From Candidatus Yanofskybacteria bacterium RIFCSPLOWO2_02_FULL_45_18 (lineage in GTDB: Bacteria; Patescibacteriota; Minisyncoccia; 2-02-FULL-40-12; GWA2-44-9), in NCBI GenBank assembly GCA_001795795.1, contig MGKV01000001.1, positions 1-35,063 of the forward strand: 35,063 nt of DNA, in the 5' to 3' direction. The notes under the pieces were generated by a model. It saw only the letters and a program-made list of their open reading frames with translations, was not told where the DNA came from and searched no databases. The position numbers and the translations under genes were made by a program. Numbering within the stretch: the stretch's first letter is position 1; every line of letters begins with the position of its first letter. Below are positions 7,417 through 15,562 of the stretch, in pieces.

Positions 7417-8172
7417 ATGTCCAAATACTATAACCCCCAGCGAGTTAAAAATGTGTTTGACCCAAGTTCCGAAGAACCGTTCAGAATTAGCCGCAGTAAA
7501 ATTGACCTTTTCTTAAATTGCCCGAGGTGTTTTTACCTTGACCGCCGTTTGGGCGTGGCCCAGCCGCCGGGATATCCTTTCAGTTTGAACAGCGCCGTTG
7601 ACGCGCTTTTGAAGAAAGAATTTGACATCCACCGCGCCAAAGGCGAGCCCCATCCCCTAATGAAAGCATACGGCATTGACGCGGTGCCAATGCATCATGA
7701 GCAATTGAACGTATGGCGCGATTCTCTGCGCGGCGGCATTGCTTACCATCATCAGCCGACCAATTTGCTTGTTACCGGCGGAATAGACGACCTGTGGCTC
7801 AACTCAAAAGGAGAGGTCATCATCGTTGACTACAAAGCAACCTCCAAAACCGGCGAAGTAAGTTTGGATGCCGATTGGCAGATCGGCTATAAACGCCAGA
7901 TGGAAGTTTATCAATGGCTTTTCCGCCAGAACGGTTTTAAGGTTTCTCCGGTGGGATATTTTGTTTATTGCAACGGCATCACCGACAAAAAGGCCTTTGA
8001 CGCCAAACTGGAATTTGATATTAAATTAATTCCGTATGAAGGAAACGGCTCCTGGGTGGAGGGAACCTTGCGCGATATCAAAAATTGTTTAGTATCGGAT
8101 AAGATGCCGCCGAGCGGCGAGGACTGCGACTTTTGCCGCTATCGCGAAGCCGTCAGAACAACTGAACATTAA
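7417..8172 (+). CDS. PD-(D/E)XK nuclease-like protein with four paired cysteines
   Basis: 251 residues resembling the RecB/Cas4-type PDDEXK_1 nuclease fold. Visible motifs: RISRSKIDLFLNCPRCFYLDRR near the N-terminus (motif with Cys35 and Cys38), GGIDDLW (Asp124/125), VIIVDYKAT (Asp138, Lys140) and QMEVY (Gln161, Tyr165). A second pair, Cys237 and Cys240, sits in CDFCRYR at the C-terminus. Together the two pairs recall the Fe-S cluster of AddB and Cas4-like nucleases, although Cas4 usually has one N-terminal and three C-terminal ligands. No CRISPR array, Cas1/2 or helicase partner is in the window, so this is a stand-alone nuclease, probably for DNA repair or end processing. The downstream DUF192 gene's ribosome site overlaps its stop, indicating an operon. 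Confidence 0.75.
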   Translation: MSKYYNPQRVKNVFDPSSEEPFRISRSKIDLFLNCPRCFYLDRRLGVAQPPGYPFSLNSAVDALLKKEFDIHRAKGEPHPLMKAYGIDAVPMHHEQLNVWRDSLRGGIAYHHQPTNLLVTGGIDDLWLNSKGEVIIVDYKATSKTGEVSLDADWQIGYKRQMEVYQWLFRQNGFKVSPVGYFVYCNGITDKKAFDAKLEFDIKLIPYEGNGSWVEGTLRDIKNCLVSDKMPPSGEDCDFCRYREAVRTTEH

Positions 8173-8180
8173 GGAGGATC

Positions 8181-8642
8181 ATGTTTCATAAATTTTTTAG
8201 CCGGTTAGTTCGTTCAAAACTCCCCATCGTTATATTGGCGCTAATTGCCGCAATTTTGATTTATCAGTTCCACGACACCATTTATGTGGGAGATGCGCCC
8301 TTGGAAATAACCCGCGCTGTCAGCAACGAAGAAAGGCAGGTGGGGCTTCTGGGTTATAATGCTCTGGCTGAAAATCACGGAATATTGTTTGTCTTTGACA
8401 ATGAAGGCCGATATCCATTCCATATGGTTGGAATGAAATTTGCGATTGATTTCATTTGGATTTCCGGCGATGGAACGATTGTTGACATTACGCCCGACGC
8501 CCAGCCGCAACTTGCCAATGTGCCGAATGATAAAGTTAAATTCTACTGGTCAGCACTGCCGGCAAAATATGTCATTGAAGTTAACGCCGGCTGGGCCCGC
8601 CGCCACAATGTCCGCGTCGGCACGCATGTCTCCCGTTTATAA
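8181..8642 (+). CDS. DUF192 family membrane-anchored protein
   Basis: 153 residues: a membrane anchor at about 13-30, then a DUF192 domain with the hallmark order of an N-terminal VSNEERQVGLLGY segment, GILFVFDNEGRYPFHM, FAIDFIWIS and a C-terminal YVIEVNAGWARRHNVRVG. DUF192 proteins are small exported or anchored beta-barrel-like proteins of unknown biochemical role. The ribosome site AGGAGG (8172-8177) starts at the last base of the preceding nuclease stop, three bases before the ATG, so both are co-translated. A terminator follows immediately. Family identity is strong; function unknown. Confidence 0.85.
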   Translation: MFHKFFSRLVRSKLPIVILALIAAILIYQFHDTIYVGDAPLEITRAVSNEERQVGLLGYNALAENHGILFVFDNEGRYPFHMVGMKFAIDFIWISGDGTIVDITPDAQPQLANVPNDKVKFYWSALPAKYVIEVNAGWARRHNVRVGTHVSRL

Positions 8643-8645
8643 TTT

Positions 8646-8666
8646 TCCGCCCTCCGGCGGATTTTT
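8646..8666 (+). terminator. Terminator after the DUF192 gene
   Basis: TCCGCC (8646-8651), CTCC loop, GGCGGA (8656-8661), then TTTTT. Confidence 0.85.
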
Positions 8667-8726
8667 AGTTTGTTCTGCCTTATATGCTCTCGCTCATCAT
8701 ACCCTAAACCAAACATCAGCAAGGTT

Positions 8727-8762
8727 GTCCCATACAATTAGCATATGTTAATTGTATGGGAC
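8727..8762. repeat. 36-bp near-perfect palindrome
   Basis: GTCCCATACAATTA (8727-8740) and TAATTGTATGGGAC (8749-8762) are exact inverse complements; the inner GCATATGT continues the symmetry except for one G/T pair. No T-tract follows on either side, so it is not a standard terminator; an operator or a mobile palindromic element is more likely. Confidence 0.9.
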
Positions 8763-8894
8763 AGGTCAAAAGGGTCGAGGGGTGAATGGATAACTCAAAT
8801 TTTTCTTAAAAACCCGCAGGCGCTGATAGCAGAATTTCTTTGAGAGAACGCACCGGACGAGAAAGGAATGGGAGGAGCGGTATTATCTTTACAG

Positions 8895-8926
8895 GAAATA
8901 AAATGCCCCGGACGTTGCGTCCGGGG
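8895..8926 (-). terminator. Terminator of the ankyrin gene
   Basis: CCCCGGACG (8906-8914), TTG loop, CGTCCGGGG (8918-8926) form a perfect nine-pair stem; read on the minus strand it is followed by CATTTTATTT. Confidence 0.7.
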
Positions 8927-8944
8927 ACTTGAAATGACTAGGAG

Positions 8945-9559
8945 TTAAATTTCAACTGTCTCGGGCGGCCGCCCGAGATTGGAAATAAGAGGAATGACCA
9001 TGTCCTGGTCATCCTCTAGTTTAAATGGCGTGGCCTCGTGTGAGGTCTCACCGCTATCGTTGGGAAGCCGTGGAGGCTCTCCAACGACATATCGTCGGAG
9101 AAGCTCTTTCATCTCCAGCGTTTCCGCGAGATGCCATGGAGTGACACCTCTCCAATCGGGCGCCGCGACATCCGCGCCCTTGCGAAGCAGAAGCTTCGCA
9201 AACCGCCCCTGGTTGCTCATGACGGCGTAATGCAGGGGGGTCCACCCTCCCGCATCGTCGGAATTGACCGGCGCCCCAGCGATGACCAACATGACCGCCG
9301 CGTTAAAGTTTCCACCCCGCACCGCCTCAATAAGCGGAGTGGAGCGGGAAGATTCATTCAAGCGGTAAACCGCCAAGGAATCCTTCTCTAAAATCTGGCG
9401 GAGAAGTTCGTTATCTCCGCGAGAAATTGCGAAGAAAATATCTCCTTCGCTTGGCGGATTTGCCGCCGAAAAAATTCCTACGAAGCCGAGGAGACCAAAG
9501 GCCACCACGGCTAAAAAAACAACGATTGCGGGCATCCGCCGATCTGTCTTCCTATTCAT
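8945..9559 (-). CDS. Membrane-anchored ankyrin-repeat protein
   Basis: 204 residues from the ATG at 9557-9559, selected because AGGAGG on the minus strand (9569-9574) lies nine bases upstream and a near-perfect promoter precedes it; a longer frame to 9628 would start upstream of transcription. A short basic N-terminus is followed by one hydrophobic helix (about residues 9-31), then about three ankyrin repeats: one starting EGDIFFAISRGDNELLRQIL, one with TPLIEAVRGGNFNAAVMLV, one with GWTPLHYAVMSNQGRFAKLLL, and a degenerate last with GVTPWHLAETLEMKELL. Ankyrin arrays bind protein partners; exported ones in symbionts can contact host proteins, but that is inference. The C-terminal 45 residues are acidic and not repeat-like. 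Monocistronic. Confidence 0.8.
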   Translation of the reverse strand: MNRKTDRRMPAIVVFLAVVAFGLLGFVGIFSAANPPSEGDIFFAISRGDNELLRQILEKDSLAVYRLNESSRSTPLIEAVRGGNFNAAVMLVIAGAPVNSDDAGGWTPLHYAVMSNQGRFAKLLLRKGADVAAPDWRGVTPWHLAETLEMKELLRRYVVGEPPRLPNDSGETSHEATPFKLEDDQDMVIPLISNLGRPPETVEI

Positions 9560-9605
9560 TTCATGGCCCCTCCTTTGGGCCTTCCGAGTTGTTAAGCTAT
9601 CTATA

Positions 9606-9635
9606 ATTATAGCACAAAAGATGAGCATTTGTCAA
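9606..9635 (-). promoter_or_regulatory. Consensus promoter of the ankyrin gene with flanking inverted repeat
   Basis: On the minus strand: TTGACA (9630-9635), 18-base spacer, TATAAT (9606-9611), both boxes perfect. TAGCACAAAA (9610-9619) and TTTTGTGTGCTA (9642-9653) form an imperfect inverted repeat bracketing it (two extra bases on one arm), a possible operator. Confidence 0.75.
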
Positions 9636-9736
9636 CCTCAATTTTGTGTGCTAAAATAGCCGAAAACCAAAGCTTTTGTTAGTGTTTCCGCCAGCACTCT
9701 CGTCCATCATTCCTGAAAGTACTTATAGAAAATCTT

Positions 9737-10876
9737 ATGCTTGAATTCAAAGTTTTAAAACAATCCGAAAAATCAAAAGCGCGGCTGGGTCTTTTGAAGA
9801 CGGCCAACGGCATTGTTGAAACGCCGACTTTAGTGCCGGTAGCGACGCAAGCGGTAGTTAAAACCCTTACCTCCGAAGAAGCCGCCGCCGCGGGTAGCCA
9901 GATGTTGATTTGCAATACTTTCCATTTGCGCTTAAAACCCGGGGAGAAGTTTGTTAAATCAGCCGGCGGTTTGCATAAGTTTATGAATTGGCCGCGGCCA
10001 CTAATGACTGATTCGGGCGGTTTTCAGGTTTTCAGTTTGGGCTTCGGCAAAGATTTGGGCGTTGGCAAGATAATTAAAGAAAAAACAGGCGAGATCGTCC
10101 GGCTTGGTCAGCAACCCAAGTTGCTTAAAATAACCGATGAGGGCGTTCATTTCACATCCTTTTTAGATGGCTCGCGCCTTTTTCTGGGTCCCGAAGAGTC
10201 AATGAAAATCCAGCAAGCTTTGGGCGCTGATATTATATTTGCTTTTGATGAATGTCCTCCGCCGGCCGCAGAACACGCTTACATTAAAAAATCCCTTGAA
10301 CGCACTCATCGCTGGGCTAAAGTTTGTCTTAAAGCTAAACGCAACAAGCACCAAGCCCTCTTTGGCATCGTGCAAGGAGGACGGTATAAGGACTTACGGC
10401 AAGAAAGCGCGCGATTTATAAACTCTCAGCCCTTTGACGGCTTTGGCATCGGTGGCGAATTTGGAGAAGATAAAAAATCTATGATGCAGATGCTTGGCTG
10501 GGTTACCGAAGAACTTGACCCCAAAAAGCCACGCCACCTTTTGGGTGTCGGCTATCTTGAAGATATTCCCAAAATTATTAAACAGGGCATAGACACATTT
10601 GACTGCATTGTTCCCACCCACTATGCCCGCCACGGAATTGCTTTTATCTCCAGCGGCACGCTGGACTTATTGAAATCCGTGTTTTTAAAAGACAAGAAAC
10701 CTCTTGACCCGAAGTGTTCCTGCGCAGTTTGCGCCAATTATTCAAGAAGTTATATCAGCCACCTTTTTCGCGCCAAGGAGATAACCGCTCTGAAACTTTT
10801 GACTTTCCACAATCTTTTCTTTTTCAACCAATATGTCTCAAAAATCCGAGAAGATATTAGAAACAACAAAGTATAG
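9737..10876 (+). CDS. tgt: tRNA-guanine transglycosylase
   Basis: 379 residues. Tgt swaps guanine 34 in tRNAs with GUN anticodons for preQ1 or queuine. Landmarks: TDSGGFQVFS with the catalytic base Asp92, FGIVQGG (about 209-215), the nucleophile Asp289 in FDCIVPTHYARHG, and the zinc site Cys327, Cys329, Cys332 and His358. The canonical nucleophile loop reads PTRNARNG; here it is PTHYARHG, so two residues of that loop differ. There is also an insert around residues 103-135 (after SLGFGKDLGVGK) relative to short bacterial forms. No queuosine synthesis genes are in the window, so the base may be salvaged. ATG 9737 has no ribosome site; TATAGA lies only seven to twelve bases upstream, suggesting a leaderless start. 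Confidence 0.92.
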   Translation: MLEFKVLKQSEKSKARLGLLKTANGIVETPTLVPVATQAVVKTLTSEEAAAAGSQMLICNTFHLRLKPGEKFVKSAGGLHKFMNWPRPLMTDSGGFQVFSLGFGKDLGVGKIIKEKTGEIVRLGQQPKLLKITDEGVHFTSFLDGSRLFLGPEESMKIQQALGADIIFAFDECPPPAAEHAYIKKSLERTHRWAKVCLKAKRNKHQALFGIVQGGRYKDLRQESARFINSQPFDGFGIGGEFGEDKKSMMQMLGWVTEELDPKKPRHLLGVGYLEDIPKIIKQGIDTFDCIVPTHYARHGIAFISSGTLDLLKSVFLKDKKPLDPKCSCAVCANYSRSYISHLFRAKEITALKLLTFHNLFFFNQYVSKIREDIRNNKV

Positions 10877-10916
10877 AAAATTTGAATTTATCTTCGGTTT
10901 ATATTAGTATCACACC

Positions 10917-12065
10917 ATGTCTAAAATACTCATCCTGATTTTGGTTGCCGTTGTTGCTGTTGTCGGTTTTCGCTTGTCAAAGATTAAAACCGCAGAGCCG
11001 GAATCGGGCGACCAAGCCAGCTATCAGCTTACGGTGGTGGAGCCGGAAGTTTATGTTAAAAAAACAGGGGATACGGAATTTCAGAAAATAAGCGGGACTG
11101 CTGAAATCGGAGTTGGTTTTGAAGTGAAAACTTCCGCCGCCGGACAAGCCGAAATCACATACCCCAACGGCACAACCGTCAGCATTGAAGAAAACAGTCG
11201 AATAAAAATCGCCGCTTTAGCCAAAGACGGCAGCCAGTCGCATATTGAACTTATCGGGGGCAGTGTCTGGTCAAGAATTAAGAAAATTTTGGGGGCGGAT
11301 GATTATTACGAAGTTGAAACGGAAAATACCGTTGCTTCGGTTCGCGGGACAATTTTTGCAATGAGTTATTCAAACGGCGTCTCGGACCTCTATGTTCTGG
11401 AGAATAAAGTAAAAGCCAAAGCAAAAGACCCTCAAACCAAAAAAATACTAGAGGAAACAGTCGTAGAAATAGCCAGCGAGGAAAAAATCGCTTTTGACAA
11501 TAAGGCGTTGGCCGCCGGCATCAGGAAATTCGCGAAAGAAAAGATGAAAGACGACGATTTCAAAAAGAAGTTCGTTGAACGGCACTTGAAAAAATTACAG
11601 GATAAGGACTTTGACAGCGACGATATGCTCCGCATCCGTGAGCGCATCAAAATACTTTACCTTGAATTGATGTCATCTGCCAGCCCGACCGCATCGCCGA
11701 CCAAATCTTTTTTCCCCTCGCCAAGCCCGACAGCTGAAAAATCAGCTACGCCGCTTCCAACTCCGACTCCAACGCTTAAAGAAATTGCGCCCACGGTCAG
11801 CCCCGAACCCGTCATTGAATCCGTCATCCCGCGAACCGTTGACGTCTCCTCTACCGGAAGAGCTGAATTTCTGATTAACGGCCGTAATTTAACCGGCATC
11901 AAACAGATTCTTATAGGCGACGCAAATGTCAGTTTCTTTGTGTCTGATTCGCTGACAATTTTTGTTACCGCCACCAGTTCCATCCGGCCGGGGATATATG
12001 ATATTTCAATTATCGGCTCAAATGGCAAAAAACTGACCTCGCCCCAAGCCGTAGAAATTAAGTAA
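10917..12065 (+). CDS. FecR-domain protein with Ser/Thr/Pro linker and IPT-like domain
   Basis: 382 residues. An N-terminal hydrophobic helix (4-18) anchors or exports it. Residues about 40-180 form a FecR-type domain: YVKKTGDTEFQKI, GFEVKTSAAGQAEITYPNGT, IELIGGSVWSRIKK and VASVRGTIFAM are its usual blocks. A charged helical region (about 195-250) is followed by a linker of SPTASPT, SPSPTAEK and PTPTPT repeats (about 255-295) that suggests a wall-spanning segment. The last 80 residues (VIPRTVDVSSTGRAEF onward, with INGRNLTGI) look like an IPT/TIG beta-sandwich. The next gene, a CHASE2-cyclase, begins eight bases after its stop; the FecR-CHASE2 cyclase pairing is seen in other bacteria and suggests this protein is the extracellular partner or ligand-binding subunit. 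Confidence 0.8.
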   Translation: MSKILILILVAVVAVVGFRLSKIKTAEPESGDQASYQLTVVEPEVYVKKTGDTEFQKISGTAEIGVGFEVKTSAAGQAEITYPNGTTVSIEENSRIKIAALAKDGSQSHIELIGGSVWSRIKKILGADDYYEVETENTVASVRGTIFAMSYSNGVSDLYVLENKVKAKAKDPQTKKILEETVVEIASEEKIAFDNKALAAGIRKFAKEKMKDDDFKKKFVERHLKKLQDKDFDSDDMLRIRERIKILYLELMSSASPTASPTKSFFPSPSPTAEKSATPLPTPTPTLKEIAPTVSPEPVIESVIPRTVDVSSTGRAEFLINGRNLTGIKQILIGDANVSFFVSDSLTIFVTATSSIRPGIYDISIIGSNGKKLTSPQAVEIK

Positions 12066-12073
12066 CCGCCAAA

Positions 12074-14023
12074 ATGTTTTCTCCCAAAAGATATTACCTA
12101 TTAAGCGCTATCGCGATAGCCGCCGCTTTGTCCGCTCTCATGGTCAGTGGGGCTTTTAAGATGTCGCGAGAGAAACTGACGGATTTTTTGTTCACCGCCA
12201 AAAACGCGCCGGACAACATTGTAATTGTTGAAATAGATGACGAAAGCATCCGGACATTGGGCCAATGGCCTTGGCCGCGGTCTTTGTTCGGTTCCCTTGT
12301 CGACAAACTGCAAGCCGCCAAAGTCATCGGAATTGATGTGAATTTTAAAGAGCGCTCCCGCCTCGGAGAAGCGGATGATCTGGCGCTAGCGGCCGTTCTT
12401 AAAAGATCGGCGATTCCAGTAATCTTGTCGGCTGAATTGCTACCCAATGGCGGCTTAATTCAGCCAGCCAGCGTATTTTCCGAAAGCATCAACGCATATA
12501 CCAACATCGTAATCTCGGCCGATGGGACGGCCAGAAAAATAAACTACAGCAATCAGGGACGGTTGAACTTCGCCGCAACCGTCGCCCAAAAATATCTGGG
12601 CGACGGCAAAATATCTATCCCTTCACAGATAAGCCGTATTTTTTACGGCGGTCCCAACCGGACATATTCTCACACTAAAGCCCTCGATGTTCTGAAAAAC
12701 GGTTTCAAGACGAAGGTTGTAAAAGATAAAATAGTCTTATTGGGCGCCACGGCCCGCGACTTGCAGGATTATCACCAGACGGCCTTTAACTTAACCAGCG
12801 GTGTGGAAATACAAGCCAACGCCGTCAGCACTCTTTTGGAACAAAGGTTCTTTAGGGAGAGTTCTTTTACAAACATCCTCCTCGTTATTTTGTTGTCGCT
12901 TTACGGCGCTTGGCTAAGCCATAAAATTAAAAATTTTCTTGGTTTATTCGCCGCAATCGGCGTATCGCTAGCAACTTACAATATAACAGCTTTCGCGTTG
13001 TTTGACCGTTTGATTCTTGTTGACCTTTTTTATCCCAATCTTGCTTTCGCGTTAGGCAGTATCACATCGCTGGGAATTGAATACTTTGCCACCTCCAAAG
13101 AAAAGAAATTTATACAGGAATCCTTCGGGCGCTACCTTTCTCCTGATGTTATACGGGCAATCCTTAAAAATCCCGCCACCTTATCGTTAGGCGGCAAGAA
13201 GGAAAACCTTACCGTCTTGTTTTCCGATATCCGTTCTTTTACCACTATTTCCGAAACTATGCCTCCGGAAAAATTAACTCATTTCCTAAACAGCTATCTC
13301 GGCCGGATGACCGATATTATTCTGAATTCCGGCGGCGTTATAGACAAATACATCGGCGACGCAATAATGTCTTTTTGGGGCGCACCGTTGCCCAAGCCGG
13401 ATCATGCATTAGCCGGTGTGCTGGCAGCTATTAAGATGGTGGCTGAACTGCAGAAATTTAATGAGGAGCATACAAGGCATAACGACAGCTATCCTGCCGT
13501 AAATATCGGGGTTGGCATTAACTCCGGCGAAGTTACCGTCGGAAACATGGGCTCGGAAAAAAGATTTGATTATACGGTCATCGGCGATAATGTCAATTTG
13601 GCGTCCCGTCTTGAAAGTTTGACCAAAACATACGGCGTAAATATCCTCATCAGCGAAATGACAAAACAAATGTTACCTGTTCCGAGCAAAGCCGAGGAAG
13701 GGGAAAATGATGCGACTGCGCGTAAAATTATGACTCGCGAGCTGGACAGGGTCTTGGTGAAAGGCAAAAAACATCCTGTGCGGATATATGAAGTTGTCCC
13801 GCAGGGAAAAGAGAATGGGATTGTTCCCATATTGGATATATTTGACGGTGGCCGTGAGCATTATTACAAAGGGGAGTGGGATAAAGCTATAGAGAAATTT
13901 GAGACGGTGTTGACGGCCAACCCACAAGACGGTCCGTCGCAGACCTTGCGCGACCGCTGTGAAGGCCTCAAGCACCGCCAGGATTTCAAGTGGGAAGGGG
14001 TATTTGAATATAAAGAAAAGTAA
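12074..14023 (+). CDS. CHASE2-domain class III adenylate cyclase
   Basis: 649 residues, a membrane sensor that makes a cyclic nucleotide. Order: membrane helix (about 8-26), extracellular CHASE2 domain (about 35-260, with NIVIVEIDDESIRTLGQWPWPR and VLLGATARDLQDYHQT), three closely spaced membrane helices (about 265-340), then a class III cyclase domain (about 370-560). The two metal-binding aspartates are Asp385 in LFSDIRSFT and Asp429 in DKYIGDAIMSFWG; DYTVIGDNVNLASRLE supplies the base-recognition Asp and the transition-state Asn/Arg pair. Those residues favour ATP. A short TPR-like stretch closes the protein (about 600-645). All catalytic residues are present, so activity is expected. It follows the FecR protein in the same transcript. 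No cAMP-binding regulator is seen in the window. Confidence 0.9.
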   Translation: MFSPKRYYLLSAIAIAAALSALMVSGAFKMSREKLTDFLFTAKNAPDNIVIVEIDDESIRTLGQWPWPRSLFGSLVDKLQAAKVIGIDVNFKERSRLGEADDLALAAVLKRSAIPVILSAELLPNGGLIQPASVFSESINAYTNIVISADGTARKINYSNQGRLNFAATVAQKYLGDGKISIPSQISRIFYGGPNRTYSHTKALDVLKNGFKTKVVKDKIVLLGATARDLQDYHQTAFNLTSGVEIQANAVSTLLEQRFFRESSFTNILLVILLSLYGAWLSHKIKNFLGLFAAIGVSLATYNITAFALFDRLILVDLFYPNLAFALGSITSLGIEYFATSKEKKFIQESFGRYLSPDVIRAILKNPATLSLGGKKENLTVLFSDIRSFTTISETMPPEKLTHFLNSYLGRMTDIILNSGGVIDKYIGDAIMSFWGAPLPKPDHALAGVLAAIKMVAELQKFNEEHTRHNDSYPAVNIGVGINSGEVTVGNMGSEKRFDYTVIGDNVNLASRLESLTKTYGVNILISEMTKQMLPVPSKAEEGENDATARKIMTRELDRVLVKGKKHPVRIYEVVPQGKENGIVPILDIFDGGREHYYKGEWDKAIEKFETVLTANPQDGPSQTLRDRCEGLKHRQDFKWEGVFEYKEK

Positions 14024-14153
14024 GCAAGTTGAAAAACCTCGCTCTCGCCCATCATCCCCAAAGTCAAACCCCAACGGAAAAGGATTAACCTCCAGACGGG
14101 TCGCGTTGGTCAGGTGAGCTGGACGGGGCGGCGAAAGCGATGGCAGGCTTAAC
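14024..14153. other. Short convergent intergenic region
   Basis: About 130 bases between the cyclase and a minus-strand gene. It contains the third copy of the CTCTCG..CATCAT motif (14042-14058) and GC-rich sequence, with no ORF I can support. Confidence 0.4.
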
Positions 14154-14178
14154 AAAAAGCCCCGGTTGGTTACGGGGC
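14154..14178 (-). terminator. Terminator of the 14170 gene, stop codon in the loop
   Basis: GCCCCG (minus strand, 14173-14178) pairs with CGGGGC (14159-14164), followed on the minus strand by TTTTTGTT. The gene's TAA (14170-14172) lies inside the loop, so the upstream arm is coding sequence. Confidence 0.85.
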
Positions 14179-15492
14179 AGGGTCAAACAGATGAAGTTCG
14201 CGAATTTTCTTGAATTTGGCGATGAAGTCGTTTGTTTCATTTATGTGTGTACTGATGGCGGCTTTTTGGGCTGAATACTTGCTTGGACCACCATTATAAA
14301 TCCCGGCTCTGATTTCATCTATTTCATCCAGCGTCAGTTTGGCAAAAAGTTCGCGATAAGACTTTTTTTTGTTAGCTTTCGCGATAACAGCCGAAAAGTG
14401 GTCATCAAAAACTAACACGGACGCCTTAATGCCGTTAACCACATCCGCCCGCCCGATATTACGGTCGGGTATTAATTTAGCTTCGGGATATATTTGAGCT
14501 ACGCCGGTTCTTCTTGAGGCAAACCGACTCGGATTACTGTATGTGTTGGGCATTATTTGCCCCAACCCCAAAGCGCCGGTTTTGGAAAAAGTATAACGGA
14601 AAGTCTTATCGCCATTTGAACCAAGTCTGACCAAAACCCTTTCCGCCACCATCTTGCCTCCATCTTCTGAATTCAGCAGGAGTTTGGGGTCCGATTGTTC
14701 AGTCAGGAAAATATTCTTCACAAAAGTTGGCGTGATGGTATCAACCGCCAATTTGTCGAGATAAGCATGCGATTTAACCCCCAGCTCGCGTAACGACTGA
14801 AAAGCTGTATCCGTATTTTCATTAAGAAACTTTAGGCCGGCCGCAACCAGTTCAGCCGTATGGATAAGCGGCGAGTAGGGGACATAAATTATGCCGGAAA
14901 GCTTTTTGCCTGTTTTGTCTTCAGGATAAACCAAAGCATCATTGTCTTTGAGATATTTGTTGGCAATTACAACATAGCGGTCTTGGACAATGTCGCCCTT
15001 TTTCTGAATACGCAAGTCCGAATTGTGGCTGTTCCACCAATTTACGATGACCTCATATTCTTCGCCGGAATCATTCGGGACAAAATTAGGCAGGCCTTTT
15101 GAGTCCAGATATTTCTTGCGAAGCTTGTCGGCTTCATCCATCTCACTTTCACTTAACCAGTAGCGCTTTTCAAACACTTCACCGCTATCGCGGTTCAATA
15201 TCACCAAAGCTATCTCGCGATATCTGCGCGTAACTTTAACAACGCCTTTTTTAGTTTTTATTTTCGCAGTTTCTTCGCGATAACCCAGTTCCGGTGAAAG
15301 AGACAAAATTTGCATCGCCTGACCAATTTTTTCAAGCAAGCTGAATGTGTACGGAGCATACGGATTAGGCGTAGAAGTCGGTTCGTTGACAACAAAAATA
15401 TTCCAATTTGAAAAAATGGCGTCGGTTTGCGCGGGATAAATCAGAGCCGCGGCCGCAATTAAGCGCAGAGCGATAATTGTTTTTTTAATCAT
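14170..15492 (-). CDS. Exported lytic-transglycosylase-like protein
   Basis: 440 residues, with a signal peptide (about 1-25, RLIAAAALIYPAQTDA). The first 230 residues match nothing I recognise and are rich in charged residues. The C-terminal part resembles an SLT-like muramidase: IFLTEQSDPKLLLN (candidate catalytic Glu), then FSKTGALGLGQIMPNTYSN, the usual GxxGLxQxMP block, and AGIYNGGPSKY, corresponding to the A-YN-G motif. This would cleave peptidoglycan, for wall growth or for inserting a secretion machine. The spacing between the first and second motifs is longer than in textbook SLT domains, so the catalytic Glu is tentative. A GGAG ribosome site lies seven bases before ATG 15492. A second transglycosylase lies 70 bases upstream on the same strand, so the two may share a transcript. 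Confidence 0.65.
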   Translation of the reverse strand: MIKKTIIALRLIAAAALIYPAQTDAIFSNWNIFVVNEPTSTPNPYAPYTFSLLEKIGQAMQILSLSPELGYREETAKIKTKKGVVKVTRRYREIALVILNRDSGEVFEKRYWLSESEMDEADKLRKKYLDSKGLPNFVPNDSGEEYEVIVNWWNSHNSDLRIQKKGDIVQDRYVVIANKYLKDNDALVYPEDKTGKKLSGIIYVPYSPLIHTAELVAAGLKFLNENTDTAFQSLRELGVKSHAYLDKLAVDTITPTFVKNIFLTEQSDPKLLLNSEDGGKMVAERVLVRLGSNGDKTFRYTFSKTGALGLGQIMPNTYSNPSRFASRRTGVAQIYPEAKLIPDRNIGRADVVNGIKASVLVFDDHFSAVIAKANKKKSYRELFAKLTLDEIDEIRAGIYNGGPSKYSAQKAAISTHINETNDFIAKFKKIRELHLFDPAP

Positions 15493-15562
15493 GTGCGTAC
15501 TCCACTTAATAATTTCAAAGACCAGAGAACAGGATAGCAGAAAGCTCTGTAGCGGGGAAGTC

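Larger units (their letters stand above)
8667..8944. other. Gene-free region with a 36-bp palindrome
   Basis: About 280 bases between the DUF192 terminator and the ankyrin gene's stop. I see no convincing ORF on either strand. It holds a CTCTCG..CATCAT motif (8686-8703), the palindrome at 8727-8762, and the ankyrin gene terminator at 8895-8926. Confidence 0.6.

Noticed and set aside
9560-9628. Longer ankyrin frame on the minus strand
   Set aside because: It starts inside the promoter's spacer region; the ATG at 9559 has AGGAGG at proper spacing.
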